The notes under the pieces were generated by a model. The model made no database searches. It saw only the letters and a list, made by a program, of their open reading frames with translations, and was not told the origin of the DNA. Position numbers and translations under genes: made by a program. From assembly GCF_030689305.1 (NCBI RefSeq), contig NZ_JAUYVM010000006.1:124001-188000 (forward strand): a stretch of 64,000 bases of DNA, written 5' to 3'. Source of the DNA: Vibrio penaeicida. Its GTDB lineage: Bacteria; Pseudomonadota; Gammaproteobacteria; Enterobacterales; Vibrionaceae. Below, piece by piece: positions 18,901 to 28,621 of this stretch. How positions within the stretch are numbered: the stretch's first letter is position 1; each line of letters opens with the position of its first letter.

Positions 18901-21273
18901 TTAAAATGCAGTTCCCACGATCAGATATACTGAATTGAAATTTTGCTCTGTTTGTCCATACGCTAGAATTATAGGCCCTATTGGCGATTTTACACCCGCA
19001 AAAATCGAGCCTGCGACGTACATCGGAGCTTCGCTGATTTTAATGTTCGGATCAGACCATACTCCACCATATTCCGCAGATGCACCTATATAAACTGGTG
19101 ACTGAAACAAGCCAAAGTTATTGTCAAACCAACGGTATCGATAGACCAAGCTGCCGAATATCTTGTTTTGACCGATAAGACTTTTACCTGGGATACCTGA
19201 TAAATTTAGAAAGCCACCAAGTGACTTGGGCATGATAGGAACAGAAGCATTGCGGCTTCGTGTGACTTCATATTCAGCCATCCCTACCAAAGTATGACGT
19301 TCATAGCTTCCTGCATGCCCTAGCTTTATAGCAACTTCATTAACACGATCACTGGTGTACTCGTTATTCTGATCTTCCTGAATATTGTCTTCCGATGCCA
19401 GCAGCTCAAAATGCGCTAGGCTACCTCGAGACGGAAAATTCATATCATCAAACGTGTCATACCGATACCGCGCAAATACGCCTTTACGATTAAACAGCCC
19501 TTGCCCTAACGTCGGCAAAGTCGATATCGAAATTTCGCCAACAGTATACCGAATACCTGCCTTAAATTCCTGATCAAATACGGGGTTTACCCCTAACGCA
19601 AGCTCTGATGAAAACTGAACATAGTTAATCGGAATGTAATCTTTTACTCCGCCTAGAGAAATGTCTTCCAATCCGTCAGACCCAAATGGCGCTTTCTTAT
19701 TTTCATTCCTATACGTCATTTTTGCGCTGGTAAACACGTTCTGCTCATTGAATATCGGGCTAAATAATTCTGCTTCAATCAGTTTTTCAGAGCCCATTTC
19801 GAGATTGGTTCGAATTTCGGCACCTTTATCATTCAGAGCGGTGAAGTTGGTACTTACACCAATGGAGTACTGACTTGCTGTTTGAAAATCATCTTCAAGG
19901 AAGAAACGAAAGTTAACGTAATTGGGTCCCCAATCTTTCTCATTGACTTCAATATGCAGAGTGGTTTTTCCATCTTCTTGCTGATAGCGATATAGAACCT
20001 GTTCAAAGCGATTGAGTGAGTATAACTGTTGAACATGTTCTTCCAGTTCTTCCAAGTCATATCGGCGACCTGCTTCTAAACCAAGAAACTGCTTTAGCAC
20101 GTTTTCGTTATAGTGGCTGTTATTGTGGATAACAATATCGTCGATTAATAGCTCATCGCCGTAATCGATGGCTTTTCGAGCTTCTTGTTTTCGGTAAATA
20201 TACTTTTGGTAAAGTGCAGGCGTAACCACAAAGGACTCTAGTGCACCTTTAGATTCAATGGTCGCTAGATAGCCCAATTCATACGCATCTGGCATGCGGG
20301 AAAATTCTGTTGTCGACATATTGCCAACCTTGGGCGTGAGCAATACATCTTTAGCTTGTAAATGGGTTGCTTGTCGCTGAGTGCTACGTTGTACCATGTA
20401 ATTGGAGAGCTGGTCTCCCACATTGAGGAACGTTTTTAGCTCTTGTTTGGACTGATAATTCGTACTGATATCCACAGCAATAACCAAGTCAGCCCCCATA
20501 GAACGAGCAAGCTGGACGGGCATATTGTTGGTTACCCCTCCATCCACGAGCAATTTGTCCCCCAAAGGAAATGGCGGTAGCGCTCCGGGCACAGACATAC
20601 TGGCCATCATGGCATCGGTTAAATAGCCGCTCTCCAATACGATAGGCTCTAGCTCAACAATGTCTGTTGCTACTGCACGATACTTCACAGCTAAATCATC
20701 GAATGATTCCATAGGCGGAATGTTTCCTGCAGTCTCTCGCAGGATCTTATACATGTTTTGCCCCTGCACAACTCCGCGCGGCGCAGTAACTTCAATCCAG
20801 CGCAGCCCTAAATCGGTTCTGATCTGGTATCGGTCAAAATATTCTTTTTCACGGACGGGTAAATGCTCTCGCTCAACTCGATCGCGATAGCCACTATTCC
20901 AATCAATCGTATGAATAAACGATTCGATTTCATCCGCCGACATGCCTGTAGAGTACAACCCGCCAACAAAAGCTCCCATGCTAGTGCCTGTAATGATATC
21001 AACGGGAATATGCATCTCTTCCAGCGCTTTTAATACACCAATATGAGCCGCACCTTTTGCTCCACCGCCAGCGAGTACAACGGCGACAACAGGTCGTTCT
21101 TTCTCTTGGCGTTCTGCCTCACGGAGTTGTTCCTGAGCCTCAACAAAAGGGCTCAGTAAAGCCGCAACACTTACAGTTGCCACCATCACAGTGAAAGTTG
21201 TTATTCCATTAAACTTAGAGAAAAACAAAAGCACTCCTTTATCTATATCCTTATGCCCCCAACGCAGTTTCAT
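18901..21273 (-). CDS. PlpD-like patatin phospholipase with POTRA and outer-membrane barrel (type Vd secretion)
   Basis: About 790 residues. After an N-terminal hydrophobic segment (TTFTVMVATVSVAALL, probable signal peptide) comes a patatin domain: oxyanion loop GGGAKG, nucleophile elbow GTSMG, and catalytic Asp in DGGVTNNMPV. A POTRA-like domain follows (region LLIDDIVIHNNSHYNENVL), then a C-terminal barrel rich in alternating strands and ending in Phe. That architecture is of the PlpD family, where the barrel exports its own lipase. I use the ATG at 21273; a TTG at 21306, overlapping mrcB, or an ATG at 21186, giving a shorter signal peptide, are possible. It follows mrcB closely and may be co-transcribed. 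Confidence 0.85.
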   Translation of the reverse strand: MKLRWGHKDIDKGVLLFFSKFNGITTFTVMVATVSVAALLSPFVEAQEQLREAERQEKERPVVAVVLAGGGAKGAAHIGVLKALEEMHIPVDIITGTSMGAFVGGLYSTGMSADEIESFIHTIDWNSGYRDRVEREHLPVREKEYFDRYQIRTDLGLRWIEVTAPRGVVQGQNMYKILRETAGNIPPMESFDDLAVKYRAVATDIVELEPIVLESGYLTDAMMASMSVPGALPPFPLGDKLLVDGGVTNNMPVQLARSMGADLVIAVDISTNYQSKQELKTFLNVGDQLSNYMVQRSTQRQATHLQAKDVLLTPKVGNMSTTEFSRMPDAYELGYLATIESKGALESFVVTPALYQKYIYRKQEARKAIDYGDELLIDDIVIHNNSHYNENVLKQFLGLEAGRRYDLEELEEHVQQLYSLNRFEQVLYRYQQEDGKTTLHIEVNEKDWGPNYVNFRFFLEDDFQTASQYSIGVSTNFTALNDKGAEIRTNLEMGSEKLIEAELFSPIFNEQNVFTSAKMTYRNENKKAPFGSDGLEDISLGGVKDYIPINYVQFSSELALGVNPVFDQEFKAGIRYTVGEISISTLPTLGQGLFNRKGVFARYRYDTFDDMNFPSRGSLAHFELLASEDNIQEDQNNEYTSDRVNEVAIKLGHAGSYERHTLVGMAEYEVTRSRNASVPIMPKSLGGFLNLSGIPGKSLIGQNKIFGSLVYRYRWFDNNFGLFQSPVYIGASAEYGGVWSDPNIKISEAPMYVAGSIFAGVKSPIGPIILAYGQTEQNFNSVYLIVGTAF

Positions 21274-21298
21274 GGTGTTGGGGTCTACATCAACGGCT

Positions 21299-23662
21299 TT
21301 AGTCAAATAAACTGCTCAACCATTTGGCGGGCTCACTTTTGCACGCCTCACGTGCATTACCTTTTTTATCCCAAACAGGAAGCGTAAATGCTTTATCGCA
21401 ATCGACTTTTAATCCGCCACCTGGTTTAAGCGCAAACCCTAAAGTTGTAATTTGCGCCGGCCACGGAAGAATTAATTGCTCTGGAATTCGGTTTTGCAAA
21501 TATTGGTGGTACACCCGCAATGCGCCACTTGCACCTGTTAACTTGGTAGGCTTGTTATCATCACGACCAAGCCAAAGTGTTACCACTTCGCGCCCATCCA
21601 CCCCAACAAACCAACTGTCACGAGTATCATTACTGGTTCCAGTCTTTCCCGCGAGTGTCATACGGCTAAATTGACCTTGCAAATAACGTCCGGTTCCCTC
21701 GGCAACCGCTTTCTTCATTGCATAGGTTGTTAACCAAGCCGCTTGTTGCGAGATTCGCTGAGAGACTTTGGGAATGGAACGATACAGGACGTTTCCATCT
21801 AAATCCTTTACACTTCGAAGCGCGCTCAATGGCGCTTTCTTACCTGAGTTGGTCAGTGTTTGGTACATCTGCGCGACTTGATAAGGTGTCAAAGAAAACG
21901 ACCCAAGAAACATCGACGGTACGGGGCGAATTTCCTGCCGATCGACACCAAGCTTTTCAAATGTGTCCATCACTTGAGGAATACCCAATTTCAGACCGAG
22001 TCTTACTGTGGGCACATTTAATGATTTCGCAAAGGCTTGATACAAAGACACATCACCGCGGAATTTTCGATCGTAATTCTTGGGCGACCACACGCTCCCC
22101 TTGCTGCCTTTGAGGGAGAATGGCGTATCATCTAACGTAGATGCTAACGTGTATTCCGACGGATTCTGTAATGCCGTGAGATACACAGCAGGCTTAGCCA
22201 AAGAACCGATCGGTCTTGAGGCATTCAATGCCCGATTAAAGCCGTCATATCCGGTTCGTTTTCCACCTACCATGGCGCGAATTTCTCCGCTGCGTCTATC
22301 CACCGCAATGCCAGCCGCTTCCAACCCTTTCCCGGACCTCAATTCCAATTGAGGAATTTTGGATTTCACCGCTTTTTCCAGCTCAAATTGCGAAACGGGA
22401 TCCAGAGAGGTAAAGACTTTCAACCCAGTTTGCCTTTGGAAAGCCTCACCCACTTTCTGCTTTAACTCTCGGCTAACCTGCTGAAAGTACGCTGGCTGGC
22501 GGCTGGCTATTTGCGGTTTATCTTGCGTATCTAAATCGCGGCTGGCCGCCATTTCAAACTGATGGGAAGTTAGAATGTCGTGCTGCATCATCAAGCGTAA
22601 TACCAAATCTCGACGCGCTTTTGCTCGCTCAGGTTTCCGGACTGGATTGTAATAAGAAGGGCCTTTTACCATCCCCACCAATAGGGCAATTTGGTCGATA
22701 CGAAGCTCTTGCAAAGGTTGACCAAAATACAACCTAGACGCCAAACCAAATCCATGAATGGCTTCACCACGGCTTTGACCTAAGTACACTTCATTCAAAT
22801 AGGCTTCTAATATTTCATCTTTGCTGTAACGATAATCCAATATCAGGGCGATATACGCTTCTCGGACTTTTCTCCAGAGTGTTCGTTCACGAGATAAAAA
22901 CAAGTTTTTCGCTAGCTGCTGGGTCAAGGTGCTCCCCCCTTGAACAGTACGCCCCGCTTTTACATTTGCCACCAATGCTCTAAGAATCGCAAATGGAGAA
23001 ACCCCTTCATGTTGATAAAAATCTCTGTCTTCTGTAACCAACAAGGCATCGACAAGCACTTCAGGGAATTGCTCTCGCTTTAAGAAAAGACGGTTTTCTT
23101 CCGTATTTTTTTCCAACATTCCAAGCATTTTAGGGTCAATACGTAGATAGCCCATATCTCGCTCAGATTCGAGCGACTTTATCCTTTCCAAACCTTGAGC
23201 GTTGAAATACAGCATCACATGGCGCGAAGCTTCCGGACCATCTTCAAATTCGAAATCACGCCGAATAAGTTCAATTTTTGTCGATGAAGATGAGTACTCC
23301 CCAGGGTGTCGAGGAGCGCGGACTTTGCGATAATTAAGTACATCCAGTTCTTTACGAAGCTGTGGTAATGTCACAGGGCTTCCGGGGCTAAGCGTCAATA
23401 CTCGTCCATAAACGACTGTTGGTAGGTCAAATAGCTGGCCTTCAAATTTCTGGCGAACCACGCTATCAAGGTAGATACCAACAAAAACCAACACCGCAAA
23501 TACGGTAATGGTTGTTTTCCACGCTAACCCCCAAAGAGTGCCTAACCAACCTTTTGACGTTTTCTTTTTTGTTTTATTTTGACGAGGGCGTTTCTTTTGA
23601 GTGCTCTTTTTAGCCGTCGTTTTTCTTGTCGTTCGCCCTGACGTTTTCTTTTTATCTGTCAT
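21299..23662 (-). CDS. mrcB: Penicillin-binding protein 1B
   Basis: 787 residues. A very basic cytoplasmic tail (about 1-45) and one membrane anchor (TITVFAVLVFVGIYLDSVV) are followed by a UB2H-like domain. The GT51 glycosyltransferase has its catalytic Glu in TEDRDFYQHEG and the motif GGSTLTQQLAKNLFL. The transpeptidase has SxxK in RPIGSLAKP, and KTGTSND. It polymerises and cross-links peptidoglycan; activation by LpoB is known for the family. The ATG overlaps the hrpB stop (ATGA). Confidence 0.95.
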   Translation of the reverse strand: MTDKKKTSGRTTRKTTAKKSTQKKRPRQNKTKKKTSKGWLGTLWGLAWKTTITVFAVLVFVGIYLDSVVRQKFEGQLFDLPTVVYGRVLTLSPGSPVTLPQLRKELDVLNYRKVRAPRHPGEYSSSSTKIELIRRDFEFEDGPEASRHVMLYFNAQGLERIKSLESERDMGYLRIDPKMLGMLEKNTEENRLFLKREQFPEVLVDALLVTEDRDFYQHEGVSPFAILRALVANVKAGRTVQGGSTLTQQLAKNLFLSRERTLWRKVREAYIALILDYRYSKDEILEAYLNEVYLGQSRGEAIHGFGLASRLYFGQPLQELRIDQIALLVGMVKGPSYYNPVRKPERAKARRDLVLRLMMQHDILTSHQFEMAASRDLDTQDKPQIASRQPAYFQQVSRELKQKVGEAFQRQTGLKVFTSLDPVSQFELEKAVKSKIPQLELRSGKGLEAAGIAVDRRSGEIRAMVGGKRTGYDGFNRALNASRPIGSLAKPAVYLTALQNPSEYTLASTLDDTPFSLKGSKGSVWSPKNYDRKFRGDVSLYQAFAKSLNVPTVRLGLKLGIPQVMDTFEKLGVDRQEIRPVPSMFLGSFSLTPYQVAQMYQTLTNSGKKAPLSALRSVKDLDGNVLYRSIPKVSQRISQQAAWLTTYAMKKAVAEGTGRYLQGQFSRMTLAGKTGTSNDTRDSWFVGVDGREVVTLWLGRDDNKPTKLTGASGALRVYHQYLQNRIPEQLILPWPAQITTLGFALKPGGGLKVDCDKAFTLPVWDKKGNAREACKSEPAKWLSSLFD

Positions 23663-26121
23663 GAATTCAACTGTCGTTTGGTTTTCGTTGTCGCCACATG
23701 GTTAGCCGGATCATCGGGCCAAGGATGTTTAGGGTAACGCCCTTTCATTTCTTTTTTTACTTCGTGATACGAGCCCTGCCAAAACGCGGCTAAATCTTGC
23801 GTTATTTGAATCGGTCTTCGAGCTGGAGAAAGCAGTTCTAACACCACCGAAACCCGCCCACTCGCCACTGTTGGAGAAGCTTGTTCACCAAAGACCTCCT
23901 GTACTCTGACTGAAAGCATTGGTGGCTTTCCTTCTTGATAATCAATTTGCCGACTTTGCCCTGTAGGCAACGTATAACGCTCCGGCAACCACTCATTGAT
24001 TTTCTGGTTCAATGGCCACCCTAAATAGGAAGTGAGTGCTTGATGTATATCGACCTTTTTTAGGGTCTTCATGTTAGAAACACCGTTCATAAATGGCAAC
24101 AACCACTCTGTCAGATTATCAAGCAAGCCCGAATCTGAGACGTCTGGCCATGTTTCTTCCTCAATCCATGCCTGACCGCATCGAATACGTTGAAGTAAAC
24201 GCTCAGATTTGTCCGACCAAGGGAGAGTATGAATGCCGCTTTCACGGATGTAATCCAACAATGCGTTGGATTTTTGTTGCTCACTGATGTCTTGGGTTGG
24301 TTTGCTTTCTAGCACAATAGCACCTATTTGCAGCCTTTCCTCTGCTAAAAGCTCTCCTTTTTTGTCATCCCAGTACACATAAGTGGCTTGATTCACTTTA
24401 TTTCTAGGTACAACATCCAACGGGCAAGCAAGATACACTTGGCTATCACTACGGTGGCTTTTCATCAGATCCACAACAACCAAGTACTCACTTTTCACTA
24501 ACGAAGATAATGAATCGACTTGTGCGCCATGCCCATTCGCCAATAGGTAATTCTCACTTTCTGTTTTTCTTTGCCTAGCGATTCTGTCGGGGTAAGCCCA
24601 GCAAAGACATTCACCAGCAAGTGATTCATCAGCACTCCCTTTTAAAACCGAGCTAAACCTAGCAGCTAAACTCGACATTCTGGTTCGTACTTTCTTTTGT
24701 TTTTGATGATGACCGTCTTTAAAACGCTGCAAGGCATGCATCAAGTTATCACCTTGCCGCTCTGGCTCTTCTATCAAAGCCGTTAACGTTACCGCACACT
24801 GCAAATAGGCTGCCCCTTTCGATTGGGCTTTTAATAACATGGCAGCAGTCCTTGGGGCGGTTCCCAACGCCTGCGCCTGTTTTCCTAGCTCAGACAACGT
24901 GCCAGAATCACTCATTAAGTCGAGCTGATTGAGCAGATCTTTTGCTGTATCAATGGCAGCTTTTGTTGGCACATTAAGCCAATGCGAGTAAGAAAATGCG
25001 TCACTCCCCCATTGAAGCATTTCGAGCAACACAGAAGACAAGTCGCTCCGAAGGATTTCTGGCTCTGGTACTTTAGGTTGTTGCTTGAATTGCTGCTCGC
25101 TGTACATACGCACACAAATACCGGGTTCTAGCCTACCAGCACGGCCAGCACGTTGATGAGCAGAGGACTGTGCAATCCTTTGTTGTTCTAATCGAGTGAT
25201 GCCTGTTTTTAACTGAAAACTAGCAAAACGCTCCAACCCACTGTCAATAACAATGCGAACTCCCTCAATGGTCAAACTGGTTTCCGCAATATTCGTCGCT
25301 AAGACAACCTTTCTTTTTCCCTGCTCAGAAGGAGAAATAGCCAGTTGCTGCTCAGCAAACGTTAATTGACCGAACAACGGGAACACATCAACGTCAGAAT
25401 CAAGTTCGCTCAGCGACTCCATAACTTGGTTGATAGCACCTGCCCCTGGCAAAAAAACCAAGATAGACCCTTCTTCACTACTAAGAAGAGAGCGAACTTG
25501 TTTTGCCACAGCCGTTGTCAGCCTGTCATTGGGCATCAGCGGTGCATACCGGTATTCAATAGGGTAGCCTCGTCCGTCAGATTCAATATAAGAAGCCGAA
25601 GGCAACAATCCCTTTAACGCCATTTCATCAAGTGTCGCAGACATAACAAGCAATGTTAGGTCTTCTCTAAATACTTCTTGGATCTCCAAGCAAAATGCCA
25701 AACTGGTGTCCGCGTGGATACTGCGCTCATGGAACTCATCAAAAATGACCATAGCTACACCATTCAGCTCAGGATCAGACTGAAGCATCCGTGTCAAAAT
25801 TCCTTCAGTAACCACTTCTAAACGCGTATTTTTGCTTGCTCTCTTTTCTCCACGAACACGGTATCCAACCGTCTCCCCCACCTTCTCTCCTAATTGCTTA
25901 GCAAGATAAGTGGCAATGTTTCGCGCAGCCAATCGCCGAGGTTCCAGCATGATAATTTTGCCTTCCACCACATCTTGCTTAAGCAGTTGTAAAGGCAAGT
26001 GGGTTGATTTCCCAGCCCCTGGCTCAGCTTTAAGCACCACTTGGTGTTGTGTTCTTAACGCAACCAACAATTCAGGAAGAACGGCTTCTATCGGGAGCGG
26101 TAACTTAGGGGATTGTGACAA
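23659..26121 (-). CDS. hrpB: ATP-dependent RNA helicase HrpB
   Basis: 820 residues of the DEAH helicase family: motif I GAGKST, motif II DEFH, SAT (VMSATLDE), motif VI QRAGRAGR, then HA2/winged helix and the HrpB-specific C-terminal region ending near KHPWPDDPANH. The only reasonable start is a TTG at 26121, preceded by CAAGGA and fixed by the family N-terminus (LPIEAVLPELL). Exact cellular role in bacteria is unclear; translationally coupled to mrcB by its ATGA overlap. Confidence 0.93.
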   Translation of the reverse strand: MSQSPKLPLPIEAVLPELLVALRTQHQVVLKAEPGAGKSTHLPLQLLKQDVVEGKIIMLEPRRLAARNIATYLAKQLGEKVGETVGYRVRGEKRASKNTRLEVVTEGILTRMLQSDPELNGVAMVIFDEFHERSIHADTSLAFCLEIQEVFREDLTLLVMSATLDEMALKGLLPSASYIESDGRGYPIEYRYAPLMPNDRLTTAVAKQVRSLLSSEEGSILVFLPGAGAINQVMESLSELDSDVDVFPLFGQLTFAEQQLAISPSEQGKRKVVLATNIAETSLTIEGVRIVIDSGLERFASFQLKTGITRLEQQRIAQSSAHQRAGRAGRLEPGICVRMYSEQQFKQQPKVPEPEILRSDLSSVLLEMLQWGSDAFSYSHWLNVPTKAAIDTAKDLLNQLDLMSDSGTLSELGKQAQALGTAPRTAAMLLKAQSKGAAYLQCAVTLTALIEEPERQGDNLMHALQRFKDGHHQKQKKVRTRMSSLAARFSSVLKGSADESLAGECLCWAYPDRIARQRKTESENYLLANGHGAQVDSLSSLVKSEYLVVVDLMKSHRSDSQVYLACPLDVVPRNKVNQATYVYWDDKKGELLAEERLQIGAIVLESKPTQDISEQQKSNALLDYIRESGIHTLPWSDKSERLLQRIRCGQAWIEEETWPDVSDSGLLDNLTEWLLPFMNGVSNMKTLKKVDIHQALTSYLGWPLNQKINEWLPERYTLPTGQSRQIDYQEGKPPMLSVRVQEVFGEQASPTVASGRVSVVLELLSPARRPIQITQDLAAFWQGSYHEVKKEMKGRYPKHPWPDDPANHVATTKTKRQLNS

Positions 26122-26313
26122 TGAGAGATCCTTGTGCTGTAATGGGTTTGGTTTACAAACCGTATTCTTGATGCAAGGTGAGACATGATACTCACGTGCT
26201 CTTTAATAACGTATTTTTAAATGACACACGTTAAAATCATTCGTTTTTAAATACAGTGAGTTCTCACCAAAGCATTGTACATAATAACAGTATCAAACCC
26301 CAAACGACGACTT

Positions 26314-27033
26314 ATGGAATTTACTTCACCGTTACAACGTGCAACGTTGATCAAAAGATACAAACGCTTTCTGGCGGATATAGAACTGGAAGACGGCTCC
26401 GTTACCACCATCCATTGCGCCAATACAGGAGCAATGACCGGTTGCGCCGATCCCGGCAATACGATTTGGTATTCCGTATCCGATAACCCGAAAAGAAAAT
26501 ACCCATACAGCTGGGAGCTTTCACAAAATGCTCAGGGCGACATGATATGCATCAATACAGCCAAACCCAATGCTTTAGTGGTTGAAGCGATCAAACAGGG
26601 TCGCATTCCAGAGTTAATTGGGTACGACTCTTTAAGAACAGAGGTGAAATACGGTAGTGAAAACAGCCGCATTGATGTCCTTCTAGAAAGCGAAGATCGC
26701 CCGAAGTGCTATATTGAAGTGAAAAGTGTGACTTTATTAGAGGAAAATGGACAAGGCTATTTTCCTGATGCAGTCACAACGCGAGGACAAAAGCACCTTC
26801 GCGAGTTGATGGAAGTCTCAAAAAATGGAAGCAGAGCCGTACTTTTTTTTACTGTTTTACATACTGGTATTGAAAAAGTGTCTTCAGCACACCATATAGA
26901 TGCGAAATATTCACAACTGTTAAATCAAGCGAAAGAAAGTGGCGTGGAGATATTGTGCTACAAAGCCAAGCTCTCTGAACGTGAAATGCAACTGATTCAA
27001 AATGTTGAATTTATCAACAACCATGAAAAATGA
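26314..27033 (+). CDS. sfsA: Sugar fermentation stimulation protein homologue (nuclease-fold DNA-binding protein)
   Basis: 239 residues from the family start [19 protein letters not shown]. The predicted nuclease-like core (SRIDVLLES and [11 protein letters not shown], resembling a PD-(D/E)xK arrangement) is preserved. A longer TTG-started frame at 26275 is rejected because family members begin at this ATG. Divergent from hrpB, upstream of dksA, as in Escherichia coli. The biochemical role is poorly known. Confidence 0.93.
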   Translation: MEFTSPLQRATLIKRYKRFLADIELEDGSVTTIHCANTGAMTGCADPGNTIWYSVSDNPKRKYPYSWELSQNAQGDMICINTAKPNALVVEAIKQGRIPELIGYDSLRTEVKYGSENSRIDVLLESEDRPKCYIEVKSVTLLEENGQGYFPDAVTTRGQKHLRELMEVSKNGSRAVLFFTVLHTGIEKVSSAHHIDAKYSQLLNQAKESGVEILCYKAKLSEREMQLIQNVEFINNHEK

Positions 27034-27158
27034 TGCGAACTTCACAATGGCAAGGGCCCACAATTACGAGTCGTTGCCACCAGCTTTTCTTTCTGCTATA
27101 GATACCCGCCTTAATTTGTCTGCTGGTCAGTCAAAAAGGTGTAAGTAGGAGATGCTGT

Positions 27159-27608
27159 ATGCCAGAAAGTAACAAAAGAAAAACGCTAGGCATCCTAGCA
27201 ATTGCAGGGGTTGAGCCTTACCAAGAAAAGCCAGGTGAAGAGTACATGTCACCTGACCAGTTAGCTCACTTTACAAAGATTTTAGACGCTTGGCGCAATC
27301 AGCTCAGGGAAGAAGTTGATCGCACTGTGCATCACATGCAAGACGAAGCATCAAACTTTCCAGATCCTGTTGATCGTGCTTCGCAAGAAGAAGAATTTAG
27401 TTTAGAGCTACGTAACCGAGATCGTGAGCGCCGCTTGATTAAAAAAATCGAGAAGACGCTTGATAAAATAGAAGATGGTGACTTTGGTTATTGTGAATCT
27501 TGTGGTGTTGAAATTGGCATCCGTCGCTTAGAAGCTCGCCCAACTGCTGATTTATGTATCGATTGTAAAACGCTTGCTGAAATGAAAGAAAGACAAATGC
27601 AAGGCTAA
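27159..27608 (+). CDS. dksA: RNA polymerase-binding transcription factor DksA
   Basis: 149 residues. A coiled coil with the tip acids Asp69 and Asp72 (PDPVDRA) reaches into the secondary channel of RNA polymerase. A C4 zinc finger (Cys112, Cys115, Cys133, Cys136) follows. It potentiates ppGpp control of rRNA and amino-acid promoters. N-terminus agrees with the family apart from a shorter leader. Confidence 0.97.
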   Translation: MPESNKRKTLGILAIAGVEPYQEKPGEEYMSPDQLAHFTKILDAWRNQLREEVDRTVHHMQDEASNFPDPVDRASQEEEFSLELRNRDRERRLIKKIEKTLDKIEDGDFGYCESCGVEIGIRRLEARPTADLCIDCKTLAEMKERQMQG

Positions 27609-27632
27609 TATCAGCTGCGCTAAAGCAAGGAT

Positions 27633-27660
27633 AAAAGGGAGCCGATTCGCTCCCTTTTTT
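27633..27660 (+). terminator. Terminator of dksA
   Basis: 10-bp stem (27633-27642/27649-27658), 6-base loop, six T's. The gluQ start lies within a few bases of its end, so gluQ is probably read mainly by leakage through it. Confidence 0.88.
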
Positions 27661-27670
27661 GATGAATACC

Positions 27671-28570
27671 ATGAGTAAATCCAATTACATAGGGCGCTTT
27701 GCCCCATCCCCATCTGGCCCTCTTCATTTTGGCTCACTTATTGCCGCTTTGGGCAGCTACTTCCAAGCTAAGTCTAAACATGGAAAGTGGTTGGTTCGAA
27801 TGGAAGATCTCGATCCGCCTAGAGAAATGGTTGGCGCGGCTGGTTTGATTCTATCAACTCTAGAAAAATATCACCTATTTTGGGATGACGAAGTTATTTA
27901 TCAAAGCCAGCGCCACAACGCCTACCAAGCACAAATAGATCAGTGGTTAAAAGATGGGGTAGCATATTACTGCGAGTGTAGCCGAAAGCAGATAAAAGAA
28001 GCAGGTGGTTTTTATCCTGGTACTTGCAGAACAAAAAAATTAATCAACGATCAACCCTGTGCCGTGCGACTTACCATGACGCACCCTGTGACCGAGTTCA
28101 ACGATTTGCGACACGGTTCAACACCCATTCCAGCCTCTTTGGCACAAGAGGACTTTATTATTAAGCGACGAGATGGTTTATTTGCTTATAACCTTGCGGT
28201 TGTTTTAGATGATATTCATCAGGGCGTAACGGAAGTGGTTCGCGGCGCCGACTTAATCGAACCTACAGGTCGCCAAATCAGCTTATATCAAATGCTTAAA
28301 AAAACACCGGTTCAATACTTACACCTGCCGTTAGCCGTTGATGATCGAGGAAATAAGCTCTCAAAGCAGAATCGTGCTGAGGGTATTCGCCAAGACGATC
28401 CCAAACCTGAAACATTGCTAGCAATGAGCTTCTTAGGCTTTGATCTTACAAAAGAATTAGAGCAAGCTACTCAAGAAGAAATACTGCAATGGGGCATCGA
28501 AAACTGGCACTTGAAACAGTTACCAGACAAGATCAAAATCACGTCCCCATTCTCAAACAAGGACAGCTAA
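27671..28570 (+). CDS. gluQ: Glutamyl-queuosine tRNA(Asp) synthetase
   Basis: 299 residues, a truncated GluRS paralogue lacking the anticodon domain. The class I HIGH-like loop is APSPSGPLHFGS, the KMSKS-like loop KLSKQ, and the zinc ligands lie in YYCECSRK and YPGTC. It attaches glutamate to the queuosine base of tRNA-Asp. An ATG at 27662 is also in frame; I chose 27671 because 27662 lies at the terminator tail. The dksA-gluQ order is conserved in gammaproteobacteria. Confidence 0.92.
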   Translation: MSKSNYIGRFAPSPSGPLHFGSLIAALGSYFQAKSKHGKWLVRMEDLDPPREMVGAAGLILSTLEKYHLFWDDEVIYQSQRHNAYQAQIDQWLKDGVAYYCECSRKQIKEAGGFYPGTCRTKKLINDQPCAVRLTMTHPVTEFNDLRHGSTPIPASLAQEDFIIKRRDGLFAYNLAVVLDDIHQGVTEVVRGADLIEPTGRQISLYQMLKKTPVQYLHLPLAVDDRGNKLSKQNRAEGIRQDDPKPETLLAMSFLGFDLTKELEQATQEEILQWGIENWHLKQLPDKIKITSPFSNKDS

Positions 28571-28607
28571 GCTATTATTAGCCGCAATTTTTGAGCACAA
28601 ACGTAAT

Positions 28608-28621
28608 AGAGGTGGGCTATT
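28608..28621 (+). promoter_or_regulatory. Shine-Dalgarno and AUU start of pcnB
   Basis: AGAGGT followed by five bases and ATT. An in-frame stop (TAG at 28607-28609) lies immediately upstream, so the frame cannot start further left. A rare start codon limits translation of this enzyme, whose overproduction is toxic in E. coli. Confidence 0.75.
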
